A stretch of DNA of 64,000 nucleotides from Anaerolineae bacterium (GTDB lineage: Bacteria; Chloroflexota; Anaerolineae; Aggregatilineales; UBA2796), in contig JAHBVJ010000003.1 of assembly GCA_019637615.1 (NCBI GenBank), positions 281,485 through 345,484 on the forward strand, given 5' to 3'. Both the position numbers and the translations under genes were made by a program. Each line of letters starts with the position of its first letter. Position 1 is the first letter of the stretch. The notes under the pieces are model-generated. The model saw only the letters and a list, made by a program, of their open reading frames with translations, searched no databases and was not told the origin of the DNA. Positions 15,973 through 24,800 of this stretch are shown one piece after another.

Positions 15973-17160
15973 TTAGCCCTTGACCGAGCCAGCCAGCAGA
16001 CCGCGCACGAAGAAGCGCTGCAAGCCGAAGAACACCAGCATCGGCAGCGCCATCGAGAGGAACGCCGCCGCCGTCAGCAGATGCCAACCGCTGCCCTTGG
16101 ACGTGACCATCGTGCTGATCTGGTACGTCATTACCGGATGTTCGCTGCCGAGGAAGACCAGCGCCACCAGCAGATCGTTCCAGATCCACAGGAATTGGAA
16201 GATCGCCAGCGAGGCTAGGGCGGGCACTGCCAGCGGGATCGCCAGTCGCCAGAATACCGTCCAGTGGTTCGCGCCGTCCAGATACGCTGCCTCGAACAAT
16301 TCGTTAGGCAGCCCGCCGAGGAAGTTGCGCGTCAGGTAGATTGCATAAGGCAAGCCGAATCCTGTATGGAACAGCCAGATGCCGAGGAACGTCCCGTTCA
16401 TATTGAGCTGTGCGTACAGCTTGGAGATCGGGATCAGCGTCATTTGCAACGGCACGATCTGTAAAGCGACCAGTATCGCGAACATCAACTGACGACCGGG
16501 GAAGTGCATCCACGCCAGCGCATACGCCGCGAACGCCGCGAACAGGATCGGCAGCAGCGTCGAAGGCACCGCCACCAAGATGCTGTTGATGAAAGCGACG
16601 CCCATCCCACGTGCATTACCCAGATCGCTGGCGTCGCAGTGCAGGTCATTCGACTGGGTGCCCGCCGCGCAGTCGCTGACATAGTTGGTGGTGCCGCGAT
16701 AGCCGACCAGCGCGTCGATATAGTTGTTCAGCGTGAACGTCGGGCGGACTTCGATGCCGGAAATCTGGCGCAGATAGGTGGCGATCTTGGCGGCAGTTTG
16801 ATCGTTAGGAACCGGAATATTTTCCATGTGCGGCGTACCCGGTTTATCTTTCTGATCGCGCTTCAGCGCTGCCACCAGCGTGATCGAGCGGCGGAAACGG
16901 CTGACCACGTCTGAATTGCTCAGGTCAGCCTCAGCGATTTTCTTGCCATCGTCGCCGTGACAGCCCGCGCACGAGGTCTTGTATTCGTTCGAGCCTTCCG
17001 GCGGCGACAGCACCGTCCACCATCCTGAATCACCGACGGATTGGAACGGACGCAGCGAGGTCACTAACAGCCCTAGCGCTGGCACTAGCCAGATCGCGCA
17101 CAGGCCGATCAGGACGATGTGGACGGGGAGTTTTCTGAGTGAACGCAAGAAGCCCATCAT
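15973..17160 (-). CDS. MalG-type sugar ABC permease with inserted c-type cytochrome domain
   Basis: 395 residues, about 100 more than a usual MalG-type permease. TM1 is at 13-34. Then, in the loop that faces outside, comes a mono-heme cytochrome c-like domain (about 55-132): CAGCH at 64-68, GDDG after it, and PHMENIPVPNDQTAAKIATYLRQ with Met112 as candidate sixth ligand. The permease resumes with FTLNNY and TM2-6. The coupling loop EAAYLDGANHWTVFWRLAIPLAVPAL is intact, so transport function looks preserved. Another Cys pair (DCAAG, LHCDA) lies just before TM2. The ATG overlaps the stop of the previous permease as ATGA, indicating coupled translation. No ATPase gene is nearby. Confidence 0.87.
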   Translation of the reverse strand: MMGFLRSLRKLPVHIVLIGLCAIWLVPALGLLVTSLRPFQSVGDSGWWTVLSPPEGSNEYKTSCAGCHGDDGKKIAEADLSNSDVVSRFRRSITLVAALKRDQKDKPGTPHMENIPVPNDQTAAKIATYLRQISGIEVRPTFTLNNYIDALVGYRGTTNYVSDCAAGTQSNDLHCDASDLGNARGMGVAFINSILVAVPSTLLPILFAAFAAYALAWMHFPGRQLMFAILVALQIVPLQMTLIPISKLYAQLNMNGTFLGIWLFHTGFGLPYAIYLTRNFLGGLPNELFEAAYLDGANHWTVFWRLAIPLAVPALASLAIFQFLWIWNDLLVALVFLGSEHPVMTYQISTMVTSKGSGWHLLTAAAFLSMALPMLVFFGLQRFFVRGLLAGSVKG

Positions 17161-18125
17161 CGCATAGCCTCCTCCGCACGGAAGCGGCGGATATTCAGGT
17201 ACATAGCGGGGACAATAACCACGATCAGTACGACAGCAATCGCCGCCGCCCGCCCCGCGTTAAAGCTGGAATACTGCTCCTGATACATGCGGTTGGCGAT
17301 GACTTCAGTGTTGTAGTTGCCGCCCGTCATGATGTACACGATGTCGAAGATCTTCAGCACGTTGATCACCATCGTCGTGCTGACTACCGTCAGCGTGGGG
17401 AGGATCACCGGAATGGTGATACGCAGGAACGTGATCCACGCGTTCGCGCCATCCACCGACGCCGCCTCGATCAGATCGGACGGCACATTCTTGATCGCCG
17501 CCGAGAGAATCGTCATGCAGAAGCCCGTGGACATCCAGATGCCCACGATGATCAACGCGACATTGTTGACGGCTTGCTCGGTGAGCCATGAGACGGGCTG
17601 CCCGCCAAGCGACACAATGAGCGCGTTCAGCAGGCCAATCTGGTTGGGGCCGCCGGAGCCGTAGTCATACACAAACTTCCAGATCACGCCCGCGCCGACG
17701 AACGAGATCGCCATCGGCAGAAAGATAATCGACTTCGCCAGCGCTTCGTAACGCACCTGGTTCGCCAGCGTAGCGATGAGCAACCCGCCCAACACTGTGC
17801 CGGGTACCATCAACAAAATCCATTTCAGGTTGTTGAGGAAGGCGTTGATCATGATGTCGGAAGTCAGGCTGTAACGATAGTTTTCGAGGATGCCCCAACA
17901 CTGCTGACCAGCCTGACACGCCTGCGTGGCCCAATCCGTCCCGTTGGCATTGCGAAAACTGAGATAAAGCGTGTTAAACGCGGGATAAATAATGAAGGTG
18001 ATCATGACGATCAGAGCAGGGCCGAGATACAGCCACGGCGTGATCCGCCCCTGTTTCATGATCTCTGGGATGAGCGGCGAGGCGTTCCCTCGCGGCCTCT
18101 TCCGAGCAGTGGTCGCAGCCGCCAT
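17157..18125 (-). CDS. MalF-type sugar ABC permease
   Basis: 322 residues with six predicted membrane spans and the cytoplasmic coupling motif EAASVDGANAWITFLRITIPVILP, which docks on the ATPase. Typical features follow: KIFDIVYIMTGGNYNTEVIANRMYQEQY. The first outer loop has a close Cys pair (CQAGQQC). It pairs with the following MalG-type gene, sharing a 4-base overlap, and with the binding protein encoded upstream. It imports an oligosaccharide or sugar derivative with ATP supplied by an unlinked MsmK/UgpC-like subunit. Confidence 0.9.
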   Translation of the reverse strand: MAAATTARKRPRGNASPLIPEIMKQGRITPWLYLGPALIVMITFIIYPAFNTLYLSFRNANGTDWATQACQAGQQCWGILENYRYSLTSDIMINAFLNNLKWILLMVPGTVLGGLLIATLANQVRYEALAKSIIFLPMAISFVGAGVIWKFVYDYGSGGPNQIGLLNALIVSLGGQPVSWLTEQAVNNVALIIVGIWMSTGFCMTILSAAIKNVPSDLIEAASVDGANAWITFLRITIPVILPTLTVVSTTMVINVLKIFDIVYIMTGGNYNTEVIANRMYQEQYSSFNAGRAAAIAVVLIVVIVPAMYLNIRRFRAEEAMR

Positions 18126-18218
18126 AATAGTTAAGTCCCCTTATAAGGCACTAAGTTGAATCAACTGGGGTCGCCCATCACGAGCAACCCCAGACGAAAG
18201 AGCGTGATGAGTAGGTCG

Positions 18219-19487
18219 TTATTTCAGGGCTTCGGCCTGAACCTTAGCAGCGGCGTCAAGGCTCGCTTGCAGGTCGCCACCATTGACGTAGTTCACAATG
18301 GCTGTCCATTCGGCCTTGCCGAACCCGCCGGGGATGGTGTCGCCAATGTCATAGGTGAAGCCGGACGTGTTCGCCAGAATTTCGGCCTTCTTGACGAGCT
18401 GTGGATCGGTGTAGTGACCGTTGGCGGCCTTGTTGGGCGACTCATCGAAGCCCGCCTTGGCCCACGCTTCCGCACCGGCAGCCGACGCGAGATACGTTAC
18501 CAGCGCTTTGGCGGCTGGCTTGTCGCTGAAGGACAGCATCAAGTCCGCGCCACCTTGCAGACCCTTAGCACCCGGCACTTGGAAGAAGTCATAGTCTTCG
18601 CCGTACTTCAGGTCGGGGAATTTCTTCTGGATTTCGCCACCCGCAAAGCCCGACTGCTTGACCATCATGGCTTCTGCGGGATCGCTGAACGGCTTGTAGA
18701 TAGCATCGAGGTAGCTGGTAGCCAGCGTGCCTTGTGCGCCGCCTACCGTGTACTTCGCGTCCTTCGCCCACTTACCGTAGATTTCGTAGGCTTCCTTGAC
18801 ACCGGCATCATTGTACGGAACTTTGCCCGAAATGATGTCGTTTACGTACTCCGGGCCTTTGGTGACGAGCAGGATGTCCTGAATGAAGTCAGAGCCAGTC
18901 CACGCGGTGGCGTCGCCAGACTCGAAACCCATGCTCCACGGCACATCGCCGTTGGCGACCATCTTCTCAACCAGAGCATCGAGTTCTTCCCATGTGGTGG
19001 GTACGGTGTAACCCTTGGCTTCGAACACGACGGGGCTGTACCAGATGATGGTCTTGATGTCAGCCTTGACGGGCAGCGCCAACCACTTGTCGCCTACCGT
19101 CCCGTTCTTGACGAAGAATTCGGGATAGCTGGCCTTGTCCGCGCCGAGGCTGTCCATAGTGAACAGCTTGTCCTGATAGCGGGCGGCGGCGGCAAGCGTC
19201 CAGAAGGCGATGTCAGGCGGTGTGCCAGCCTGCACCTTGGTATCGAGCAGCGCTTGGTCGCGCGTCGATTCCGGCTTGAAGCTGATTCCGCAAGCATCCG
19301 CCAACGGCTTCAGGATTTCGTTCAGGCGGGTTTCTTCCTGACCAGACCACTGATAGAACATGGTCAGCTCGTCGCCTTTTTGCGCGCCTTTGCAGTCGAT
19401 GTCTTGGGCGCGGGCAGCAGGAGCAGTGAATGCTGCGCCAGCGACTAACGCGGCGAGCAGCAAACCACTTAGTTTACGAATACGCAT
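18219..19487 (-). CDS. Sugar ABC transporter substrate-binding protein (family 1)
   Basis: 422 residues from the ATG at 19487, which has GGAGG 5 bases upstream; earlier in-frame starts have none. The signal peptide is MRIRKLSGLLLAALVAGAAFTAPAARA. The mature protein is a two-lobe family-1 solute receptor: MFYQWSGQEETRL, TPPDIAFWTLAAAARYQDKLFTMD and GGADLMLSFSDKPAAKALVTYLAS. Two Cys residues (DCKGA, ADACGIS) may form a disulfide. No lipobox, so probably free or tethered otherwise. Operon lacI-SBP-permease-permease. Substrate likely an alpha- or beta-oligosaccharide but not readable. Confidence 0.88.
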   Translation of the reverse strand: MRIRKLSGLLLAALVAGAAFTAPAARAQDIDCKGAQKGDELTMFYQWSGQEETRLNEILKPLADACGISFKPESTRDQALLDTKVQAGTPPDIAFWTLAAAARYQDKLFTMDSLGADKASYPEFFVKNGTVGDKWLALPVKADIKTIIWYSPVVFEAKGYTVPTTWEELDALVEKMVANGDVPWSMGFESGDATAWTGSDFIQDILLVTKGPEYVNDIISGKVPYNDAGVKEAYEIYGKWAKDAKYTVGGAQGTLATSYLDAIYKPFSDPAEAMMVKQSGFAGGEIQKKFPDLKYGEDYDFFQVPGAKGLQGGADLMLSFSDKPAAKALVTYLASAAGAEAWAKAGFDESPNKAANGHYTDPQLVKKAEILANTSGFTYDIGDTIPGGFGKAEWTAIVNYVNGGDLQASLDAAAKVQAEALK

Positions 19488-19590
19488 GTCATCCTCCATC
19501 AAATGAATATTTGGCATTAGTTAAGCGAGCTATTGGAATCTTCGTGACGATGGCATCACCTCCTATGAATGTGAATTCCGGGTGGTCTGG

Positions 19591-20625
19591 CTACTTCGAC
19601 GACGCACCGCAAGAACCACGGATGAGTAGTTCGGTTTCCAAAATGACATTGGTAACTAGGCTGGCTTTGTCGCCGCCTATCCCACGAATGAGCTTTTCAG
19701 CCGCTTTCCAGCCGAGTTCATAAGCTGGTAATCGGATAGTGGTCAGTGGTGGATCTACGAAACCGACCAGCGGAATATCATCGAAGCCGACTAAGGCAAT
19801 ATCGGACGGTACGCTGAGACCTTGCTGGCGGATGGCCTGTAACGCGCCGAGCGCTACCGTATCCGAGGCCACGAATACCGCCGTCGGACGCGGTTCGAGT
19901 GCTAACAGGGCGTGCATCGCCGTGAACCCGCCGTGTGGCGAAAAATCGCCTTCCTTCACCAGCGCAGGGTCGAACGGCAACCCCGCTTCGGTTAAGGCGC
20001 GCTGGTAGCCAGCCATGCGATCCGCGCTGGCGGTATAAACCAGCGGTGCGTTGGTGATCAGGGCGATGCGCGTATGTCCGAGGCTGATCAGATGCTTGGT
20101 TGCCAGCGCCGCCCCGCCGATGTTATCCACGTCCACCGACGCGATGCCCGTCTGCGGTAGCTGCCCTAGCAGCACGATCGGCGCGCCTTCGCTATGGACG
20201 CGTAGCAAGTCTTCGTCGTCTACACGCGGGCCAGACAGCACGATGCCATCGACATGCCGTTCTCTGAATAGTTGCGTATAGGCATCATTGTGGCGTTCCG
20301 GCGGGATCGGTTCGAACAGTGTGCGGTAGCCGTGTTTCCCAGCCGACTGCGCTAGTCCGTGCAGCACTTGTGGCAAGAAAAGGTCGCCAAAGGCTTGTTC
20401 GGCGCTCTGGCGTACCACGAATCCGATCACGTTTGTACGGCGGGAAACCATGCTGCGGGCAGCGGCGTCGGGATAGTAGTTGAGTTGGCGGGCAGCATCG
20501 AGGACACGTTGGCGCGTCTCTTCAGGGATGCGCATCCCATCGGCGTTGTTCAATACGAACGACACGGTAGTACGGGAAACGCCAGCTAATTCAGCAATAT
20601 CTTTAGACGTAACTCTTTTTGGCAT
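19591..20625 (-). CDS. LacI-family repressor of the sugar operon
   Basis: 344 residues from the ATG at 20625. A GTG at 20643 is in frame but lies inside the operator. The N-terminal helix-turn-helix reads KRVTSKDIAELAGVSRTTVSFVLNN, with hinge PDAAARSMVSRRTNVIG, then a periplasmic-binding-protein-like effector domain ending LLIRGSCGASSK. First gene of the sugar operon and transcribed with it, so self-controlled. Its own promoter (20669-20697) has a perfect palindrome over the transcript start. It probably releases DNA on binding the imported sugar. Confidence 0.9.
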   Translation of the reverse strand: MPKRVTSKDIAELAGVSRTTVSFVLNNADGMRIPEETRQRVLDAARQLNYYPDAAARSMVSRRTNVIGFVVRQSAEQAFGDLFLPQVLHGLAQSAGKHGYRTLFEPIPPERHNDAYTQLFRERHVDGIVLSGPRVDDEDLLRVHSEGAPIVLLGQLPQTGIASVDVDNIGGAALATKHLISLGHTRIALITNAPLVYTASADRMAGYQRALTEAGLPFDPALVKEGDFSPHGGFTAMHALLALEPRPTAVFVASDTVALGALQAIRQQGLSVPSDIALVGFDDIPLVGFVDPPLTTIRLPAYELGWKAAEKLIRGIGGDKASLVTNVILETELLIRGSCGASSK

Positions 20626-20633
20626 GGTAAAAA

Positions 20634-20666
20634 TTGCTAACACGAGTTGCTAACACGAGTTAGCAA
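20634..20666. promoter_or_regulatory. LacI operator, overlapping palindrome and extra half-site
   Basis: TTGCTAAC (20647-20654), ACGA, GTTAGCAA (20659-20666) form a perfect 20-base palindrome. A further TTGCTAAC at 20634-20641 repeats the left half 13 bases away. The palindrome covers the predicted start of the lacI transcript. Confidence 0.72.
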
Positions 20667-20668
20667 TA

Positions 20669-20697
20669 ACTTTAGCGCCGTTTCTTACCAGAGTCAA
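20669..20697 (-). promoter_or_regulatory. Promoter of lacI and the sugar operon
   Basis: On the minus strand TTGACT (20692-20697), a 17-base spacer and TAAAGT (20669-20674). The predicted start near 20662 falls inside the operator. Confidence 0.6.
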
Positions 20698-20707
20698 GCA
20701 ATTTAGG

Positions 20708-20727
20708 TTGGTAAAGCGTTTAACGAA
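20708..20727. promoter_or_regulatory. Second LacI-type operator-like site
   Basis: TTGGTAAAGCGTTTAACGAA is an imperfect palindrome around a central CG, the usual form of LacI/CcpA-family sites. It lies just upstream of the -35 box. It differs from the primary operator, so another LacI protein may use it. Confidence 0.4.
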
Positions 20728-20785
20728 ATCCAATTCCTTGATGAAGTAAAACTTGGGCGGATATCCTCCCAACTCATCATATTCC

Positions 20786-20815
20786 TTGACAGATATATAA
20801 CTAATATGTTATATT
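20786..20815 (+). promoter_or_regulatory. Promoter of the alpha/beta-hydrolase with embedded palindrome
   Basis: TTGACA (20786-20791), an 18-base spacer and TATATT (20810-20815). ATATAAC (20795-20801) and GTTATAT (20808-20814) form a perfect inverted repeat filling the spacer and the -10, a classic place for a repressor. Confidence 0.65.
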
Positions 20816-20896
20816 AGAGTACATTCAGCATCATCCTGTCGAAAGCGTCATTGCTTTCAGTTTCAACGCAAGTATATTGGTTGGAGGAGACACCAG

Positions 20897-21742
20897 ATGA
20901 AAACTGCGACATCTAAAGACGGCACCCGCATCGCGTATGATCGAGTCGGACAAGGCCCCGTCGTGATTCCAGTAACGGGCGCGTTGGGCGTACGTTACCG
21001 TGATCTCAGTGAAGGTATCGTCGGACAGCTTGCTCCCCATTTCACTGTCATCAACTATGATCGGCGCGGGCGCGGCGACAGCGGCGATACGCTGCCTTAC
21101 ACAGTAGATCGCGAGATCGAAGACATTGAAGCATTGATCGACGCGGCGGGCGGATCAGCCTACCTATACGGGATGTCGTCCGGCGCAGTGTTGGCGCTCG
21201 ACGCAGCCAACAAGCTCTCTGGCAAGGTCAGCAAGCTGGCGATGTACGAGCCACCGTTCATCATTGATGGCGGCCGTCCGCCCGTACCCGCAGATTATGT
21301 TGCGCAGCTCAACGCGGCGATAGCGGCGGGCAAACCGGGCGATGCTGTCGAAATCTTCATGACCAAAGCCCTGCTGATTCCAGCGGAATTCGTCGCCCAT
21401 ATGCGCAACGCACCGATGCGTGAGTCGTTTGCCGAAGGGGTTAAGCCGCCGGAATGGGCAGAAATGGAAGCCGTCGCGCACACCTTAGCCTATGACGGAA
21501 CAATCATGGGCACGCTGATGTCTGGCAAGCCGCTGCCCACCAACCGCTGGGTGCACATCACCGCCGATACGCTCGTGATCACGGGCGGCAACAGCGAACC
21601 CTTCTTCCACGACGGCGCGGAGGCACTGGCGACTCTACTGCCCAAGGCACGGCATTATGTTTTGGAAGGTCAAGATCATGCGGTGGCGGCAGAAGCACTT
21701 GCGCCCGTGTTGACGAAGTTCTTCACCGAAGGAAAAGCCTAG
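20897..21742 (+). CDS. Alpha/beta-fold hydrolase
   Basis: 281 residues. NYDRRGRGDSGDT follows strand 4, the nucleophile elbow is GMSSG (Ser), and the final His is in EGQDHAV. The acid is less clear because GGNSEPFF replaces the usual G-x-D, so Asn or Ser sits where the catalytic Asp or Glu is expected and Glu two residues later may serve. GGAGGAG lies 8 bases before the ATG. It has a strong promoter with a palindromic operator. No signal peptide. Small-molecule esterase or C-C hydrolase; substrate unknown. Confidence 0.82.
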   Translation: MKTATSKDGTRIAYDRVGQGPVVIPVTGALGVRYRDLSEGIVGQLAPHFTVINYDRRGRGDSGDTLPYTVDREIEDIEALIDAAGGSAYLYGMSSGAVLALDAANKLSGKVSKLAMYEPPFIIDGGRPPVPADYVAQLNAAIAAGKPGDAVEIFMTKALLIPAEFVAHMRNAPMRESFAEGVKPPEWAEMEAVAHTLAYDGTIMGTLMSGKPLPTNRWVHITADTLVITGGNSEPFFHDGAEALATLLPKARHYVLEGQDHAVAAEALAPVLTKFFTEGKA

Positions 21743-21814
21743 CGGGACTTCGTATTTGCGATTGCAGCGATCCCGATATTATGATGCGTCGGATCGCTGC
21801 AAATAGCCTGACGA

Positions 21815-24800
21815 TTATGCGCTGCCGCCGTTTTTGCCTGTTGGATGCTCGATCCGCCATATTTCAATCACCTCGCGGAAGCGCGGGACGTTATTGACCG
21901 CTTGTTCGCGTATCTCATCGCTGGCAAAGTTGACTAGGGTTTGCTGCAACTGGGTGTGCGCCAAATCGATGGCCGTCACTGCACGCGGGTCTTGCTCGGC
22001 TTTGAACACCCGATAACACACGAGCAGAACATTCAGTGGATCACCCATCCCACCAGCTTCTGGATTGCTCATGTAGGCAAACGCCTCTTCTACGCGACGT
22101 TTGGCCTCTGCAAGATTGCCTTCTCGGAAGTCCAGATCGGCAAGTCCGGCTTGGGCTTCCATCGCAAAGTGGAGAACTTCCATCGCTCTATAGTCTGCTA
22201 AGGCAGTCTCAAATACTGGACGCGCCTCCGCGACTTTGCCCTGTCCACTGAGTGAGGTGGCGTAGTAAAAACGTGCACCAGTCGCGTCGAAACCGAGATC
22301 AGCTCCGACTGCAATCGTAAGGGCGCGAGCAGCCAATGCCTCAGCTCGTTCATAATTGCCTTGCAAACACGCGATCTGACATAACATCTGGAGCGAAAAC
22401 GTCTGATTTTGAAGGTTGGAATTGGTTTCCGCCAATTTCAACGCAGCTTCAAAATGTGCCGCAGCTTCTGTCAAATCGCCTAGATTCATGGCAACTGTGC
22501 CGAGGTTATCCAACGCTTGGGTGGCATGATCAAGATTATTGATGCGTCGGCTTATCTCTAAAGTCTGTTGGAACACTTCTTTTGCCGCAAGATAGTCCCC
22601 GCGCATCAAGTCAACTGCGCCGATATTATTCAGAGCGTTGGTCGAAGCCAGCAGTTCGGAGATTTCGCGCAGCAGTTTATAGGCATGTGCTGCCATCTCT
22701 TTCACCTTGTCAAAGTTCCCCATCATGCCGTAAATCCCACTCAAGGTGGTCAACGCTGCGCCTTGTTCACGCCGGAACCCGATCTTTTCCATGCGCTTGG
22801 TATATTCTTCGAGCAAGGCAATGCCTTCCTGTAAGTTGCCTTGACGTGCCTTCTGTGTGGCGATGATCGCTTCGAGGTTGCCTTCGCTCGGCGGATGCCC
22901 AAGCGCCGTGAAGTGTTTTTGAGCGTCATTGAGAAATGGTTCTGCCGCACCCGGATTGCCCGCTTTCAGATGCATTCCAGCAAGGCCGCGCAGCCCGATA
23001 GCCTCCTGCTCCGCGAAACTGCCCGCGCGTGCCAGTTCCAAACCACGATTGAGCTGGATACTGGCCTCATCCATTCTGCCTTCGTTGCTTAAGCTGTTGC
23101 CCCACAAGTAAAGAGCGGCGATCTCTCGCTTGACATCGCTGGCTTGCTGACCGAGCTTGACTGCTTGCTCGGCATAGTCACGCGCCTTACCAAATTCGCT
23201 GATGGCTTCGTGATAACGCCCCCAACGCATGGCGATCTCAGCGCGCTGCTGATCAGGCAATTGTTGCCCTAGTGCATCGAGCGAAACCAGATCAGCACGC
23301 TGAAGTTCACGTTCGCCTTGTAAGTGGTACACTGCTTCCCGCGCCAGCAAAGTTTCGTATCGCGCAGTGAAATCGCTGCTTGGGGCAAGTTCTAAAGCAC
23401 GGTTGAAATAGTTGATTGCGTCAGAATTCTGGTAGGCAGCGGCAGCATGATCGCCCGCCAACCGCGCGTAATGCAATTCGCGGCGTGGCTGTTCAGCACC
23501 CTTGAAATGGTAAACGAGATCACCATAATGAGAGGCCAACTGCGCTTTGTAGACCTGCTCGATCCCAGTCGCCGCCAACATGTGAAGTTCGCGTAAGCGT
23601 GCCCGCGACTGCATCTCATATGCCGTATCGCGCAGCATGGGATGCTTGAATCTGAACAAATGCCGTATCGCGCTCAGGGCAATCCAGATCGCGTTGTTCT
23701 CTGCTTGCTGGATATGTTCAGACAAATTCGCGGCGTCCCGCAGCATGGCCGAAAGCAACTGCACTTCGAATTCGCGTCCTACTACAGCGGCATTATGCAC
23801 GACCTCTTTCACTTGTGCAGTCAAACGGTCAAGGCGGGCGATCATAATATCGTTGATCAGGAAGGGTATATTGCTGATCATTTGAGGGATGATATCCCAG
23901 CTCTCGTTGACAAATTGGAGTGCGCCTCGTTCCCGCAGATCGAGCGTGAGTTGTTCCACGAACAGCGCGTTCCCAGTGGTGCGATCCACTAGATAATGCT
24001 TCAGCGCGTCGGTCAGCACACCACCGAGGACTTGTTCCGCCATTGCGCTGACTGCCTCCGCATCAAGGGATTCGAGCATGAGAGAAGCAGGGGCGGGTTT
24101 CACATCGTCATCTAGCGAGATGGTAAAGTGCGTATCGTCTTGATTCAAGCGGCTGGTGAGCAAAATCGCCAGCGGATACGCCTCGATCTGGCGCGTCAGC
24201 CGTGCGAGTGCTGCCAGTGATGCCTCATCTAGCACGTGTGCATCATCAATATGAATGATGGTCGGTTTGCGCAGGCTTTCCGCGAGAAACAGCGTTTTGA
24301 GGGCGGCTAGTGTGTTTTCAAACCGCAATCTGCTCTCTACCTGTTCGTATAACGAGCCTTCATCATAAATATCGATCAGCGAGGCTAGGAACGAGCGTCC
24401 TTGTTCAAGTTCGCTCTTCAGATCGGTTGCTGGCTCGCCCGTTGGTGGGGGCAGCGATTCTGCAAGCTGGGTCAGCGTAGTCTCGAAGCGGTAACGATTT
24501 AGGGCAAGGTCAGTCGTCTGCACGAAGTAGTTTTTTAGAAAATAGCGGAATGGGCTGAAGGCTTGGGGAACAATGGTATCCGCTTGGCACATGAACCAGT
24601 TGATCTCGGTGTGCGTCGCCATGTAGCGTTGCCGCAGTTCAGCCGCGAGTCGACTCTTGCCAATGCCAGCTTCGCCATAGATTGTCATCACACCAGCGAA
24701 GTGCCCTTCTTCAAGCGGAGCCAACCAGTTATCGAGTGTGGCGAGTTCGGCTTCGCGCCCGATCAGCCCGAGGCTGGGGAATTCGTCGCTGGTAAGGGCG

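Noticed and set aside
18156..19448. 430-codon plus-strand frame opposite the sugar-binding protein
   Set aside because: Shadow of a high-GC gene; the minus strand encodes a complete receptor with signal peptide.
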